Part shown: piece by piece, positions 1 to 9,583 of the stretch
How the letters are laid out: each line of letters starts with the position of its first letter
Numbering within the stretch: the stretch's first letter is position 1
Source: CAWGAJ01 sp963820545
GTDB taxonomy: Bacteria > Planctomycetota > Planctomycetia > Pirellulales > Thermoguttaceae
Direction: 5' to 3'
Length of the DNA: 64,000 nt
NCBI GenBank assembly: GCA_963820545.1
Contig: CAWGAJ010000002.1
Location: 372,001-436,000, forward strand
The notes under the pieces: generated by a model
The model's input: only the letters and a program-made list of their open reading frames with translations
Databases searched by the model: none
What the model was told of the DNA's origin: nothing
Translations under genes and position numbers: made by a program

Positions 1-3000
1 GGAAACCGCCCTGAAGATCCTGGCAGAAACCGATCCCGCCCTTTTGTTCGAGGCCCTTTTTCCCCTGGAGCAGCTCGACGAGCTGGCCGTCGATCCCCGG
101 GCCTATGATTTCGATCATCCCGTGAACAAGCGGCCGAATTATCTTTTCGGCCAATGGGACATGCATCAGCTCGACAATGCCGGGCGGTGCCGCCGTTTCG
201 TGGTGCAGCAAGCGGCGCTGGACACGATGATGGATCGCTTGCAACAGCCTGAGAAGATCCCTTATCAAGAGATCCTCTTTGAGGAAGCGGCAGTATTGGC
301 CGGTACGATGTTAATGGGTGCGGGGATTAGCGGCAGCCAGCCGCAGGCCCACGATTCCTCGGTCACTTTGGCGAAACTGGTGCAGAAGATCGCCAACTAT
401 CGCGACGTGTTTTATCAGCGACTGCTGGCGCGTGTGGAAGGTTCACATGCCCAACGCCTCCGCCGCGAGGCGGAGACGCTCAAACAGCCTTTCGGGAGCG
501 TGCGCCAGCATTTCAATCACTATCTTGCCCAGCGCCGCGCCGAACAATTGCAGCACGTGCGTTTGGCGCAGCTTTTCGCGCATGGGCCAGGTGGAGGCGG
601 CCCAGCGCCAGGCCCGCGTGGTCCCGGCCACCTCGGCGCGCATGCTTTGCGACATGCAATGCCGCTTGACCGCCGCGCATCGTGAAGTGGATCGCGGCCG
701 CCTGGAAGCGGCGCTCAGCCTGCTGGGGGAAATTGAAAATATTCTCCAGCGGGCCATCGCCTGCGGGGCGATGGTCGATCCCTGGAACATCCTGGGTTTC
801 GGCGGACAATTCAGTCTTTTTCCCGCGCCGGAAAACAGCATCCACGACGAACGCGTGGACGAATTGATCAATCTGATGAGCGAAATCTTCGCTTTGTATA
901 TTCGCATCGGCAAAGAAGCGGCCGCGCTGGGCAATGCTGAGGTGCAAGCCGCGCTCAATCAGCGCCTGAAACTGGTGACCGAGTGGTGGGATAAATTCGC
1001 CACCACCGAGGTGAGCGAGGTGGGCGGCATTTCCGGCCACGATACCTTCGTATCGGCCGGGCAGGTGGCGGCGGCTTTACAAGCGTGGCACGAAGCCGGG
1101 GCCGCAGCCGGGGACGTGGCTTTTTGGCGCAGGCATGTGGAACATTTTCGCTCGGCCAAATCCTACGCCCTGGTTGTGGACACCCTCCTGGATCACGGCG
1201 ACCTGGTGGCGGCCATGGCCTTGTTGGTGCATTGGCTCAGCCAGTCGGATTCCATCCCCTTGGTGGAAGAAAATTATTCCTTCAATGATTTGGCCATCTC
1301 CTGGATGGAAGATCTCTGGCAAGCGGAGTCGGCCGACGGAGCACGGCAAAGCAAGCCGCTTCTTTCGCCTCGCCAGCGTTGGTCCTCCGCGCGAAAATTC
1401 CTCGACTATCTGGAAGCCAACGCCGGCGAATATTGGCAGGCGCCCCAATTGGAAGTGTTTTCCGGGCGCGCGGCGGAAGGGCGCGCAGAAGAGGAAACAG
1501 AACCCGGCGAGGAAGCCGACAATTTATATAGCGCGGCCTACGAACAGTTTACCTATCGCGACAGCACCAACGACGGCATCGACAGTTCACTGTTTGAAAC
1601 GCCGCCCCCGGCCAGCGAATTCGAGCTGGTCTTGGAGGCCGAACGGATCGTGGGTCATTTGGCTTTTTTGGCCACGGTGGCCCATTTGTGGAAGACCACG
1701 GCCGCGGCCAGCTTTTACAGCGATACTCCGCTCAGTGAACGTGATGAAGTTCTTGCCGGTTGGCGCCGCCAGTCTATGGTCAACTATGGGCAGCTCATGG
1801 AATTGCTCAGCGCGGTGCATGCCTATCGCATTCCTCCGCCGCGGGGCACGTATGAATCGCTGCTGGAGTACGATCGCCGCCGCGGAGTAAAAGAGATGCT
1901 ATTGGAAAATATCATCAATGCCTGCGTGGAGACGGCCGGCGCGGCGCGGCTGATTAGCGCGGTGATGTCCGAGCCCGTTGAGCTTGCCCAGGCGGAGGAT
2001 TGGGAAGAGCCCATGCAGCAGGCCCTGCGGGCCGTGGTCCGCGGCGATGCGGCGAAAATCCGCGGCGTCTGGAAGAAACTTCTCGGCGCACTGGGCCGCC
2101 AGCCGTTGCTTTACGTGGCCCTGGCCCGGGGCGGAAATCCGTTACGCATCGTGGCTGCGCAGCCTGCAAGCGATGTTATGCCGCTTGCTGGCCTATCTGC
2201 CTCGACTGGGCCTGCTGGTGGAAACCGCGCAACTTCTGGAAACCGTCCAAGGCATGGAGTCCGAGCATCCCCAAGGGCCGGGCGCGATCACCGAATTCGA
2301 TCGCCTTTTCGAGATCGGCTGCAAGGGCATTGTCCGTTGCCTGGCGGTTTCCGCGGCGGACTGGTCGCCCGGGGGCGATCGGGCCCTGCGACGTGTTGTA
2401 GACAATGAAATAATCGATCTGCTGGAACAAACCGTCGAAGCCCTGTTGCGCTGCTGGTTGGCCCATAGTCGAGGGGCGCGCCTTTCCGTGCTGGAAATCC
2501 TCAACGACGATCAACAATGGGAGCGATTGCGGGAGTTCATTCAACAATACGGCGGCGATTTGTTTACCCAGCATTTTATGAATTTCGGCAACCTCCGCGC
2601 GATCCTCATGTCGGGCGTGGAGGCTTATCTCAAGCAGCTTGGCGAACTGGCCGAGGATGAGGCGCCGCTGCGCTTGATGAACGATTTGGACGGTCCTTTG
2701 GACCGGGCCGAGGCGGTTCGTTGGCTGGGCCTGGCCATCGAGGCGGTGGTGGAAAACTATCCGGAATACGTGGACTACAACAGCATCACCACGCAATCCG
2801 ATCGGGGCGACATGCTTTATACGCTCTTGGACTTCCTCCGCTTACGCGCCGGCTATGATCGAGTGGCTTGGAATCTGCGTCCGATCATCCTTGCCCACGA
2901 GGTGCTGGTCCGCTGCGGCAGAGATAAAGCGGCGGAAATCTGGCGCAAGGCCGTGACCCAGCGCACCGCAGACATCGCCGAGGATTGCCTCGCTCAACTG

Positions 3001-3364
3001 AAAAGTTTAACGAAAAAATACGGCATGAAATTGCCCAGCATCGCCGAGCGCCTGGAAGAACGATTCATCCGACCGCTCCAGGTGGACCGGCTCCGCGCTG
3101 GTCCGGCCGGCCATGGAAGAACTCCGCGAAGGCCGATCGCAAAAAACTTTTCCGCAATTGGAAAAACTCGTGGGCGAATTTACGCGGCACATCGCCGGCG
3201 CGGGCTTTGAACTGCCCGATTGGCTGGCGGCTCTGGAAGACGAGGCCCAGCAGGTCGAGATGCCGCTGATTGAAGACGAATTCCCCGATCCGTACTTAAT
3301 TCTTCCCGAGACACATCTGACGCTCGATGAGGCCCGCCGCCAGGTCCGCCGCATGCTCCGCTAA
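1..3364 (+). CDS. Large unknown protein, 5' end outside window, three frame breaks
   Basis: An open frame enters from the left edge and continues as one protein through three reading frames, changing near 575, 2130 and 3090, each time by one extra base. About 1,120 codons are visible, ending at the TAA at 3362. The product is soluble-looking, helical and rich in Ala, Glu, Leu and Trp, with no signal peptide, membrane segment or catalytic motif that I recognise. The piece FGQWDMHQLDNAGRCRRFV near the start resembles hypothetical proteins I associate with planctomycetes, without known function. Because all three shifts have the same sign and the sequence stays coding on both sides, sequencing errors are more likely than true decay. 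It could still be a young pseudogene. Confidence 0.6.
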
Positions 3365-3444
3365 TAAAAGGGGACATCACTGATATTTTTTATGGCTTCT
3401 GTGGACGGGGCAATTCCAAAATATCAGTGATGTCCCCTTTTATT
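3363..3444. repeat. 27-bp perfect inverted repeat (REP/MITE-like hairpin)
   Basis: Arms at 3363-3389 and 3418-3444 are exact reverse complements around a 28-base loop. The left arm overlaps the TAA stop of the preceding gene. The arms begin AATAAAAGGGGACATCAC, so the hairpin has A-runs on one side and T-runs on the other and could end transcription both ways. Palindromes with GGGGACA...TGTCCCC ends resemble REP-type elements mobilised by Y1 (RAYT) transposases. No such transposase is in the window, so that link is inference. Confidence 0.75.
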
Positions 3445-3777
3445 CTGTCTGGAGAGTGAGAAGGAGAAAAAGGCGGATAATCCGCTATTTTCGGCCACAA
3501 AGCGAGGCTTCTACCTGTGAATCCAGGTATTTCTCATCTGTCTTATAGACAAAGAGGCCGTTTTTTAGTAAAATAATCAAATTACGGCGATAGTAAACAA
3601 TTCACGGAAAACCGTTTGGGAATCTGCATTACTACAAATAGTTGCATTATGAGGCAGCGTTAGATTCCATCTTTCAATACCCGGCCATCCTTCTTTTCGG
3701 GTAATATCTAGTTGATTTTTTCGGCAAACTTTTGTGGAGGATGGTGTGTCTTTATATTTTTTATTTGGAGAGCAATG
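3445..3777. other. Leader region of the PEP-CTERM gene, no ORF
   Basis: This A+T-rich stretch holds no convincing gene. The 13-mer GAGGCAGCGTTAG at 3651-3663 also ends the two 172-bp leader repeats further right (30785-30797 and 36408-36420), which also precede PEP-CTERM genes. The -24/-12 motif of those copies is not present here. A Shine-Dalgarno GGAG at 3767-3770 serves the next gene. Confidence 0.4.
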
Positions 3778-4986
3778 ATGAAAATGAAAAGTAAATCCAC
3801 GTTATTTGTGTTCTTATTGACTTTAATAGCCGGTACTGGAGTTGTCTTTGTGGAACAACTTTCTGCCGATCCTTTCGTTCCGGGCAATCTGGTTGTCACT
3901 CGCGTCGGCGACGGCACACCACAAAGCGGTTCAGGCCCCTCAGTGCCTATTTTTTTAGACGAATACACAACCGGCGGCACTTTAGTGCAATCTATAGCGG
4001 TCCCCACTACCGACGGTAACATGATGAGTGCCAGTATGACAGCGACGTCGGAAGGTTTTTTGACTCTTTCGACCGACGGCCGGTACCTGATGTTTACCGG
4101 ATATCGTGCCGCTCCGGGAATCGCGAGTATTGCCAATACCGATGCCGCCACTTATCCTCGGGTAGTGGCTCGCATCGATGCATCGGCCAACCTTGAGACT
4201 CGGAATCTTGCGGCAACCACTTTTAGCCTGAATAATATTCGCAGCGCTGCAAGCACAAACGGTGCGGATGTCTGGGTATCGGGAGCGGCTGGTACGGGCG
4301 GACTGGGGGGAGTTTTTTATTTGTCTTTTGGCGGGACTGGCGAAACGCAACTATCCTCGACTTTTACCAATGCCAGACAATTAGAAATCTTCAGTAACCA
4401 ACTTTATGCATCGTCAGGATCGGGCACTAACACTTTTAAGGGCGTTGAGACAATCGGCGTCGGACTCCCCACAACCAGCCCGCAGACAGTTACCCGTCTT
4501 CCGGGCTTGACCGACGCGTCCGATCCCAGCGACTTTAGTTTCTTTATGGTCGATTTGGATCAAACCGTGACCGGCCTGGATACAATGTATATCGTGGATG
4601 ACGATAAAGACGTTGGCGGCTTGTACAAATATTCTTTGGTCGGCGGAACCTGGACCTTAAGCGGCACAAAGGCGGTGGGCAAAGATAACAAGTATCGAGG
4701 TCTTACGGCTTATGTTTCAGAAAACACTGTAACATTGTTTTCTACTCGTAAAGGCGGCGGCAGCACATCAGGCGGAGGCGAATTAGTCTCGCTGGTCGAC
4801 ACAGGCGGATATAATGCCTCTATTTCAGGCTCATTCAGCGATCCTTTAGCCACCGCGGCCGCGAACACCGCGTTCCGCGGCGTGGCTTTCGTGCCGGTAC
4901 CCGAACCGTCGGTCATAATTGTGCTCTTCACGGGTTTTGTGGCGGCCCTGACTTACACCTGGCTCCGGCGGAGAAACAACGCTTAG
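3778..4986 (+). CDS. PEP-CTERM sorted secreted protein
   Basis: A secreted protein of about 402 residues. The N-terminus is a basic stretch followed by a hydrophobic core (TLFVFLLTLIAGTGVVFV), a typical signal peptide. The body is beta-rich with Gly, Thr, Ser and Asp and no recognisable enzyme motif. The C-terminus has VPVPEPS, a hydrophobic helix and the basic tail RRRNNA, which is the PEP-CTERM signal for exosortase-dependent anchoring or release. Two ATGs lie side by side at 3775 and 3778. The GGAG at 3767-3770 is better spaced for the second. An in-frame ATG at 3712 would add 22 residues without a ribosome site. It faces lepB tail to tail across a hairpin. Confidence 0.85.
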   Translation: MKMKSKSTLFVFLLTLIAGTGVVFVEQLSADPFVPGNLVVTRVGDGTPQSGSGPSVPIFLDEYTTGGTLVQSIAVPTTDGNMMSASMTATSEGFLTLSTDGRYLMFTGYRAAPGIASIANTDAATYPRVVARIDASANLETRNLAATTFSLNNIRSAASTNGADVWVSGAAGTGGLGGVFYLSFGGTGETQLSSTFTNARQLEIFSNQLYASSGSGTNTFKGVETIGVGLPTTSPQTVTRLPGLTDASDPSDFSFFMVDLDQTVTGLDTMYIVDDDKDVGGLYKYSLVGGTWTLSGTKAVGKDNKYRGLTAYVSENTVTLFSTRKGGGSTSGGGELVSLVDTGGYNASISGSFSDPLATAAANTAFRGVAFVPVPEPSVIIVLFTGFVAALTYTWLRRRNNA

Positions 4987-5030
4987 CAGCGGCGGTGAAT
5001 TTTATTATTTCGACGTGTATTGAGGAAGTG

Positions 5031-5055
5031 CGTTCCCACGCGGAGCGTGGGAACG
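5031..5055. repeat. 25-bp palindromic repeat, copy 1
   Basis: An interrupted palindrome (CGTTCCCACGC, GGA, GCGTGGGAACG) lies between two convergent genes and recurs base for base at 7039-7063. It can form a strong hairpin and may help separate the converging transcripts, though no T-run follows. Confidence 0.75.
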
Positions 5056-5066
5056 AGACGCCTGGA

Positions 5067-5975
5067 TTATTTTCCGATCGCGCCGAAGCGCGACCACCGC
5101 TGGACCGGCCAGTAGATGTATTCGGCCTTGCCTATGATATCGCCCAAGGGAACACAGCCAAAATTCCGACTGTCCTTGGAATGATTACGGTTGTCACCCA
5201 GCATGTAACAATGTCCCTCGGGCACTTTTGTCTCCGGGTAAGGAGCGGCATTTGCCGCATCGGTTAATTGAATTTTATAGGCGGCCTCGGCGTTGATTTC
5301 ATAAACTAGTTCGACAGCGTCGTCATCAACCGATGCTCGATCTGATGCGGGAATCGGCTGATGTACAAGTTTCCGGCCGTTGACATAGACGTCGTTTCCT
5401 TCAATCTTAACAGTATCGCCCGGCAGGCCGATCACGCGCTTGACGTTTCGCACATCGCGGTTCTCAGGAGCGATAATTAATACGACATCGCCCCGCTGCG
5501 GCAGTTTCCGTTGCAAAATCTTGTTGACCAGAAACCGGTCGCCTTTTAGCAATGTGGGGCACATGCTATCGCCAGAGCAGTAAAAGGGCTCGAAAACGTT
5601 CGCGCGAATATGCATGGTGATCGCGGCAGGGTAAATGATGCCCACAACAATGAACAGGACATACACGATGCCGCGATTGTAATCTCTGAGTTCATAGTGC
5701 TCCCCGATCTTCCGGGCCACCCGGTAACTGTCTGCGATCGCGTAAAGAAACACAATCACCACGAGGAGGCAAGGAATGATGATGCCCGCTAAAATAGTGC
5801 TGGGATTGCGGGAAAAGGCCGTGACCATGGCAAAAGGCACGGGCAGGAGCGAGCTAAAGAACAAGGCCAAACCAGTGGCAAATCGGCCGCAATAAATATG
5901 TCCCAGTCCGGTGCAGAAAAAGGAAAGCAATACGGCCGTGGATGGTTTTCGCTTTGCATTTGCAACTTCCGACAT
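5067..5975 (-). CDS. lepB: Signal peptidase I with extra N-terminal membrane domain
   Basis: Cleaves signal peptides of exported proteins at the outer face of the cytoplasmic membrane. The catalytic Ser lies in SGDSMCPTL (Ser137) and the general-base Lys in NVKRVIGLPGD (Lys179). The late box GDNRNHSKDSRNFG is complete. Before the catalytic domain there are about 115 residues with three or four hydrophobic segments, starting with a GLGHIYCGR motif like that of small TM2-type membrane proteins. Ordinary LepB has one or two helices there. The ATG at 5975 has GAAAGGCGG upstream; a longer frame to 6131 lacks a ribosome site. It is the last gene of a sigma factor-small membrane protein-lepB operon, 20 bases after its neighbour. 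Confidence 0.9.
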   Translation of the reverse strand: MSEVANAKRKPSTAVLLSFFCTGLGHIYCGRFATGLALFFSSLLPVPFAMVTAFSRNPSTILAGIIIPCLLVVIVFLYAIADSYRVARKIGEHYELRDYNRGIVYVLFIVVGIIYPAAITMHIRANVFEPFYCSGDSMCPTLLKGDRFLVNKILQRKLPQRGDVVLIIAPENRDVRNVKRVIGLPGDTVKIEGNDVYVNGRKLVHQPIPASDRASVDDDAVELVYEINAEAAYKIQLTDAANAAPYPETKVPEGHCYMLGDNRNHSKDSRNFGCVPLGDIIGKAEYIYWPVQRWSRFGAIGK

Positions 5976-5995
5976 AAGCACACCGCCTTTCTCGA

Positions 5996-6244
5996 TTACT
6001 GTGTGATGAAGATCGCCAATACGCTGCCCACGCGGATCATCCAAACCAAAAGAGCCAGCACGCAGATGCTTGCCCGCACGATCCGTGAACGCCCGGCAGC
6101 CATAATCAGCCTTTGCATCAATAACGCCCATACGCGATCCCGGGTTTGGTGAATCGACGCCATCGCGCGGTCGGCAAAGTCGCCGGGCACTTCGACCTTT
6201 GCCCGTTGTTTCTTCCAGGAGTTATATTGTTCTTCGAATGTCAT
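5996..6244 (-). CDS. Small single-pass membrane protein after ECF sigma factor
   Basis: A protein of about 82 residues. The first half is charged (FEEQYNSWKKQRAKVEVPGDF) and the C-terminal third is one hydrophobic helix (VRASICVLALLVWMIRVGSVLAIF). Its ATG overlaps the sigma factor stop as TAATG; another in-frame ATG lies six bases upstream. The position directly behind an ECF sigma gene and the cytosolic-tail-plus-helix layout fit an anti-sigma factor, but there is no zinc-binding HxxxCxxC motif, so this role is inference only. Confidence 0.7.
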   Translation of the reverse strand: MTFEEQYNSWKKQRAKVEVPGDFADRAMASIHQTRDRVWALLMQRLIMAAGRSRIVRASICVLALLVWMIRVGSVLAIFITQ

Positions 6245-6783
6245 TAGCATCGCTCCGGAGTATGTGTAAGCAGCAAGCGGAGTTTTTCCTTGGCCCTGCT
6301 GATTCGTGATTTGACGGTTCCCAACGGCACGGCTTCGATCTGGGAGATCTCTTCGAGAGACAATTCCTGTATTTCCGCGAGCACAAATGCGCTCTTTTGC
6401 TCAAAGGGTAATTCCTCCAGGGCCTGATCGAGCCGGGCGAAAAGCTCCGCTTCCATGAGCGCGTCCGCCGGATTCTTTGCGTCAACCAGGGGCGGCAGCG
6501 ATTCCATGGTCAGCGGTTTTCGTTTCTTCTGCATGTTAAGGCACTTATTGCGTGCGATCCGAAACAACCAGGTGGAGAACTTGCCTTGGCGGGGATTGTA
6601 AGAACCAAGATGTATGTAAGCCGCCAGAAAGGTCTCCTGGGCAACGTCGTCGCGGTCGTTCTCGTCCCGCACCAGGTTGCCTACCAGGGAAAACAGCGGT
6701 CCCTGGTATTGTTCGACCAGTAGCCGAAAGGCATGGACGTCGCCCTGCAAAACCCGCTGGATTGTGCGGAGATCGTCGTTCAT
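6244..6783 (-). CDS. ECF-type RNA polymerase sigma factor
   Basis: A 179-residue sigma-70 family protein of the extracytoplasmic function type. Region 2 is seen around RDENDRDDVAQETFLAAY and FSTWLFRIARNKCLN, which bind the polymerase and melt the -10 element. Region 4 is seen at SLEEISQIEAVPLGTVKSRI, the helix-turn-helix that reads the -35 element. Region 3 is missing, as usual for ECF. It heads a three-gene operon with a small membrane protein and signal peptidase I, so it may respond to membrane or secretion stress (inference). A good housekeeping promoter precedes it at 6862-6889. Confidence 0.93.
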   Translation of the reverse strand: MNDDLRTIQRVLQGDVHAFRLLVEQYQGPLFSLVGNLVRDENDRDDVAQETFLAAYIHLGSYNPRQGKFSTWLFRIARNKCLNMQKKRKPLTMESLPPLVDAKNPADALMEAELFARLDQALEELPFEQKSAFVLAEIQELSLEEISQIEAVPLGTVKSRISRAKEKLRLLLTHTPERC

Positions 6784-6861
6784 GTTTAACGTCTTGGGCC
6801 GACCTGGGAGGTTTCTATATCCTTATACAACTAACCTGAGAAAAGGTTCCAGCGGGCCGAA

Positions 6862-6889
6862 ATTATGGTGATATACCATACTTTGTCAA
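6862..6889 (-). promoter_or_regulatory. Sigma-70 type promoter of the sigma factor-lepB operon
   Basis: On the minus strand TTGACA (6889-6884) and CATAAT (6867-6862) are 16 bases apart, matching the -35 consensus fully and the -10 in five of six positions. Transcription would start near 6855, giving a leader of about 70 bases to the ATG at 6783. Confidence 0.65.
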
Positions 6890-7164
6890 GCTATTGGTTC
6901 TCAGAGAACTGACGTCCGATCGGATGTTTTAGCCGCGGTGCTTGTGCCGCGGGGTCTGTGGAAAATCCTCCCGGCACGAGTGCCGGGGCTAAACGTTGAA
7001 TAGGGCCATCAATTGGACGCGGAAGCGTCGGGGAATTGCGTTCCCACGCGGAGCGTGGGAACGAGTAAGAAGATTCTTCACTTCGCTCAGAATGACTCTC
7101 CCTTGGCCACCATCCACTGTCCACTGTCCACCGCCCATTGTCCACCGTCCACCGTCCACTTTTT
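6890..7164. repeat. Spacer packed with dispersed repeats
   Basis: No gene is visible. The second exact copy of the 25-bp palindrome lies at 7039-7063. At about 7071-7092 is a copy, in reverse, of the GTCATTCTGAGCG interspersed repeat also found at 16757-16783. From about 7107 to 7160 the sequence is a degenerate run of CCACTGTCCAC-like units ending just before the DUF4912 stop codon. Confidence 0.65.
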
Positions 7165-8249
7165 TTACACGTTTGGCTCGCGGTTCACAGGCTCCATGAT
7201 CTTGGTGTTGCGATCGATGGAGAGGACAATCGTGCGCTGCTGGGCGCCGTCGGGGCTGCCGGCCACCACGGGCAAGATGTGACGCCCATTGGGAAAATTA
7301 AAGCGCAGGGCAAACGAACCATCGTCGCGCAAGCGCACCGGCTCGCCGCGCAAGGTCACGTGCGCATGGGGCTCAGTGACTCCGTGAACGATCAGTTCGG
7401 TGTCGATTTTCAAGGGGACCGTGGGCTGACCAAAAGCGACTGCGCCTGGACCCAGGACTAATTGGGCGGGATCGTCGCCTATCGGCCGATGAAGCCGTTC
7501 CTGAAAAACTTCTTTTAGATCGCCGCTTTTTGCCGGTTCACTGTAGCCGCCGCTAAGGGCAAAGATGCGCTGAAAATCCTTGGCCACTTCGGACCAGTTT
7601 TGATCAAAGGCGTCTTCTTTGTCGGCCGCGGGAGTGGAAACTACGTTGCTCCGGGCAAGACAGAAAAACCGGCCATTTGTCGCCAAGTATCCGATTTCCA
7701 GTTGAAAGGTTTTGGGCGGATCACGCACGTCGATGTACCAATTATTCACGCCGCCGTGAATTTCGATGTCGCGCAAGATTTTTCGGGCGGAGATGATGGC
7801 GCCCTCGCGTAACACCTCGTAAAGGCGCAGAATCGGCCGCGCAACGTGCCAGTGCTGACTCATCGCCGACCGCGCCCGATATATGCTCCGCCGACTCAAT
7901 TCCCAATAGGCATGAAGCCAGAACGGATCGCGGACCATCACCACTAGTCGGTCCTTGGATGGCTCATTCCCTTGGGCCTCTGTCTGAAAGGCAAGATCCT
8001 GCAGTTGAATAAGTTTTTCCTTGATTTTTAACAAGCGGCCTTTGGGATTGTTCTGAAAGCCCGAGGATTTGGATTTACACCTGCCAATTTGCAGAGGCTT
8101 GTTTCGGTTGGCAGGATCCGTGCGCCATGCTTTAGCAAGGCCTTGATAAGCTCATGCTTGCGCATGCCGTGCCAGCCGGGCACTTTTTGCTTTTTAGCCA
8201 GGTTGGCGAGATCTTTTATTGTACGAGTCTTCAAATTCGCGGGAGTCAT
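7165..8249 (-). CDS. Rho_N-DUF4912 protein, split by a frame break near 8040
   Basis: Two frames join into one protein of about 360 residues. The upstream part (8249 to about 8045) carries a Rho N-terminal (SAP-like) fold, LKTRTIKDLANLAKKQKV then GMRKHELIKALLK, a putative nucleic acid-binding helix pair. The downstream part (8034-7165) has the DUF4912 signature DPFWLHAYWELSRRSI followed by beta-rich sequence. I know this order as one polypeptide in related proteins, and one missing base near 8040 would restore it. DUF4912 has no established function. The start ATG at 8249 is chosen because it directly precedes the Rho_N domain; the frame stays open to an ATG at 8321. Confidence 0.7.
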
Positions 8250-8921
8250 ATTTTCAAGAGGACAGTACTTATCCGCCGCGGAGGATCCGGACACTCCCCA
8301 CGCTAGGCTTGTTGCAAACACCTTCTCTTACTACGGCGGAGCCCCGGCAGCGGGTCGGTCAGTGGTTGTTGGCCTTCCTGATAAAAAAAAACGCAAAATC
8401 GCCGGAAATGCTTCGAGTTGGAGCATTAGGATCGTGGCAGGCACCAGTCCGTTAAATTAGGCAAATCTGGAAAAACCGGCATTATTTATTATATCACAAA
8501 CTGCTTTTTACGCAATAATTTTCACTTGATTTGAATCGATCAGGTTCTTTGCCAACTGCCATAACTCCTTGATAATAAAAGAGTTGTGAATACAAGACAA
8601 TTTAACAGTAGTATGTCACCCATATTAGGTATATAAGCTCTCAGCCAGACACAGATATAAAGCGATGTGGCAGAGATTTTTATATGATCCCTGGTGGGCA
8701 ACGACCAGGCATAAGTTCAAATCTTGCAAGTACATGAATAGGCATTTTTTCTTATGAAATCAGCATGCTTATTGCTTTAACAAAATCATTTGCATGGAAG
8801 CAATATATAATGTATACCCATTCAAGGCAGGTGCATCACAACAGGGTTAGTCAAAAATCACCGTTCTTGCTCAAATTTAGTCAGTTTTAACCGTCATTTA
8901 TCCAGCCGGCACTGCCTACTT
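8250..8921. other. Non-coding region upstream of the ATP synthase operon
   Basis: About 670 bases with no credible ORF, becoming A+T-rich from 8460. The atp promoter must lie here. A TATAAT at 8806-8811 is the best -10 candidate, but I see no good -35 at the right distance. No RNA gene or strong hairpin was recognised. Confidence 0.35.
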
Positions 8922-9131
8922 GTGGATAATTTACCCGATGATCGCTCTCCGTATGCTTTAGCGATGCAGTGGGTATCGCGCATCACCACCATCGTAATAG
9001 AGATGGTGCTGCCGGGTGTGATCGGGTATTGGATCGATCAGCGATTGGGCACAAAACCGGTTTTTTTTAGCCTTGGCGTGTTTTTGGGATTCGCAGGGGG
9101 AATTTGGCAACTGATTAAATTGAAAAAATAA
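8922..9131 (+). CDS. AtpZ/AtpI-like small subunit of ATP synthase operon
   Basis: A 69-residue protein with two hydrophobic stretches around a short loop (VLPGVIGYWIDQRLGTKP then FFSLGVFLGFAGGIWQLI). The pattern G-Y-x-x-D-x-x-L-G-T-x-P is typical of AtpZ/AtpI-type proteins that open atp operons and are thought to help Mg2+ or Ca2+ handling or c-ring assembly. It is the first gene of the operon and is followed after one base by the next gene. Confidence 0.75.
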   Translation: MDNLPDDRSPYALAMQWVSRITTIVIEMVLPGVIGYWIDQRLGTKPVFFSLGVFLGFAGGIWQLIKLKK

Positions 9132-9132
9132 G

Positions 9133-9566
9133 ATGCGGATCATGGGAAGGCGATGGTGGAATTTGCGTAGTCATAGTTTTTTTGCCCAAGCACTCATTTT
9201 GGTGGTTTTCGAGGCGATTCTTTTTGCCGCTGCCGCGCCCCTGGCGTTATATTTACATCCGGCAGCCGGCATAATCGCGGCGGTACTGGCCGCTGGAGTG
9301 TGTTTGGCAAGTGCGCTTTTGCGCTCTGGATGCACCATCTTTTTCCCGATCCCCAATCCGTTTTAACGAGCACTTTGTTGGGCATGGCATTTAACATGGT
9401 AATACCCTTTGCGTTTGGGATCGGAATCCATCTGCATGGCGGATCACTTTCCGCAGCGGGATTCTTGTATTATCTTTTGTTCTTTTACTTGCCCACGTTG
9501 GCTGTAAAGACCATCTTGACGGTGTCTCGGTCGCAGCACACGGCGGCGGAGAATAATTTTTCCTGA
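9133..9566 (+). CDS. atpI: ATP synthase subunit I-like membrane protein, frame break near 9320
   Basis: Two frames combine into about 144 residues with four hydrophobic segments: ALILVVFEAILFAAAAPLAL, AGIIAAVLAAGVCLASALL, LGMAFNMVIPFAFGIGI and FLYYLLFFYLPTLAVKTIL. The last piece and the position before atpB suit the poorly conserved I subunit, which assists c-ring assembly. One missing base near 9320 (around GCGCTTTTGCGCTC) explains the split. Identity rests mainly on context. Confidence 0.6.
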
Positions 9567-9583
9567 GAAACGGCACGGCAGCG

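Noticed and set aside
3651..3663. Third sigma-54-type leader before the first PEP-CTERM gene
   Set aside because: Only the 13-base end block is shared; no GG-N10-GC motif at the right place.
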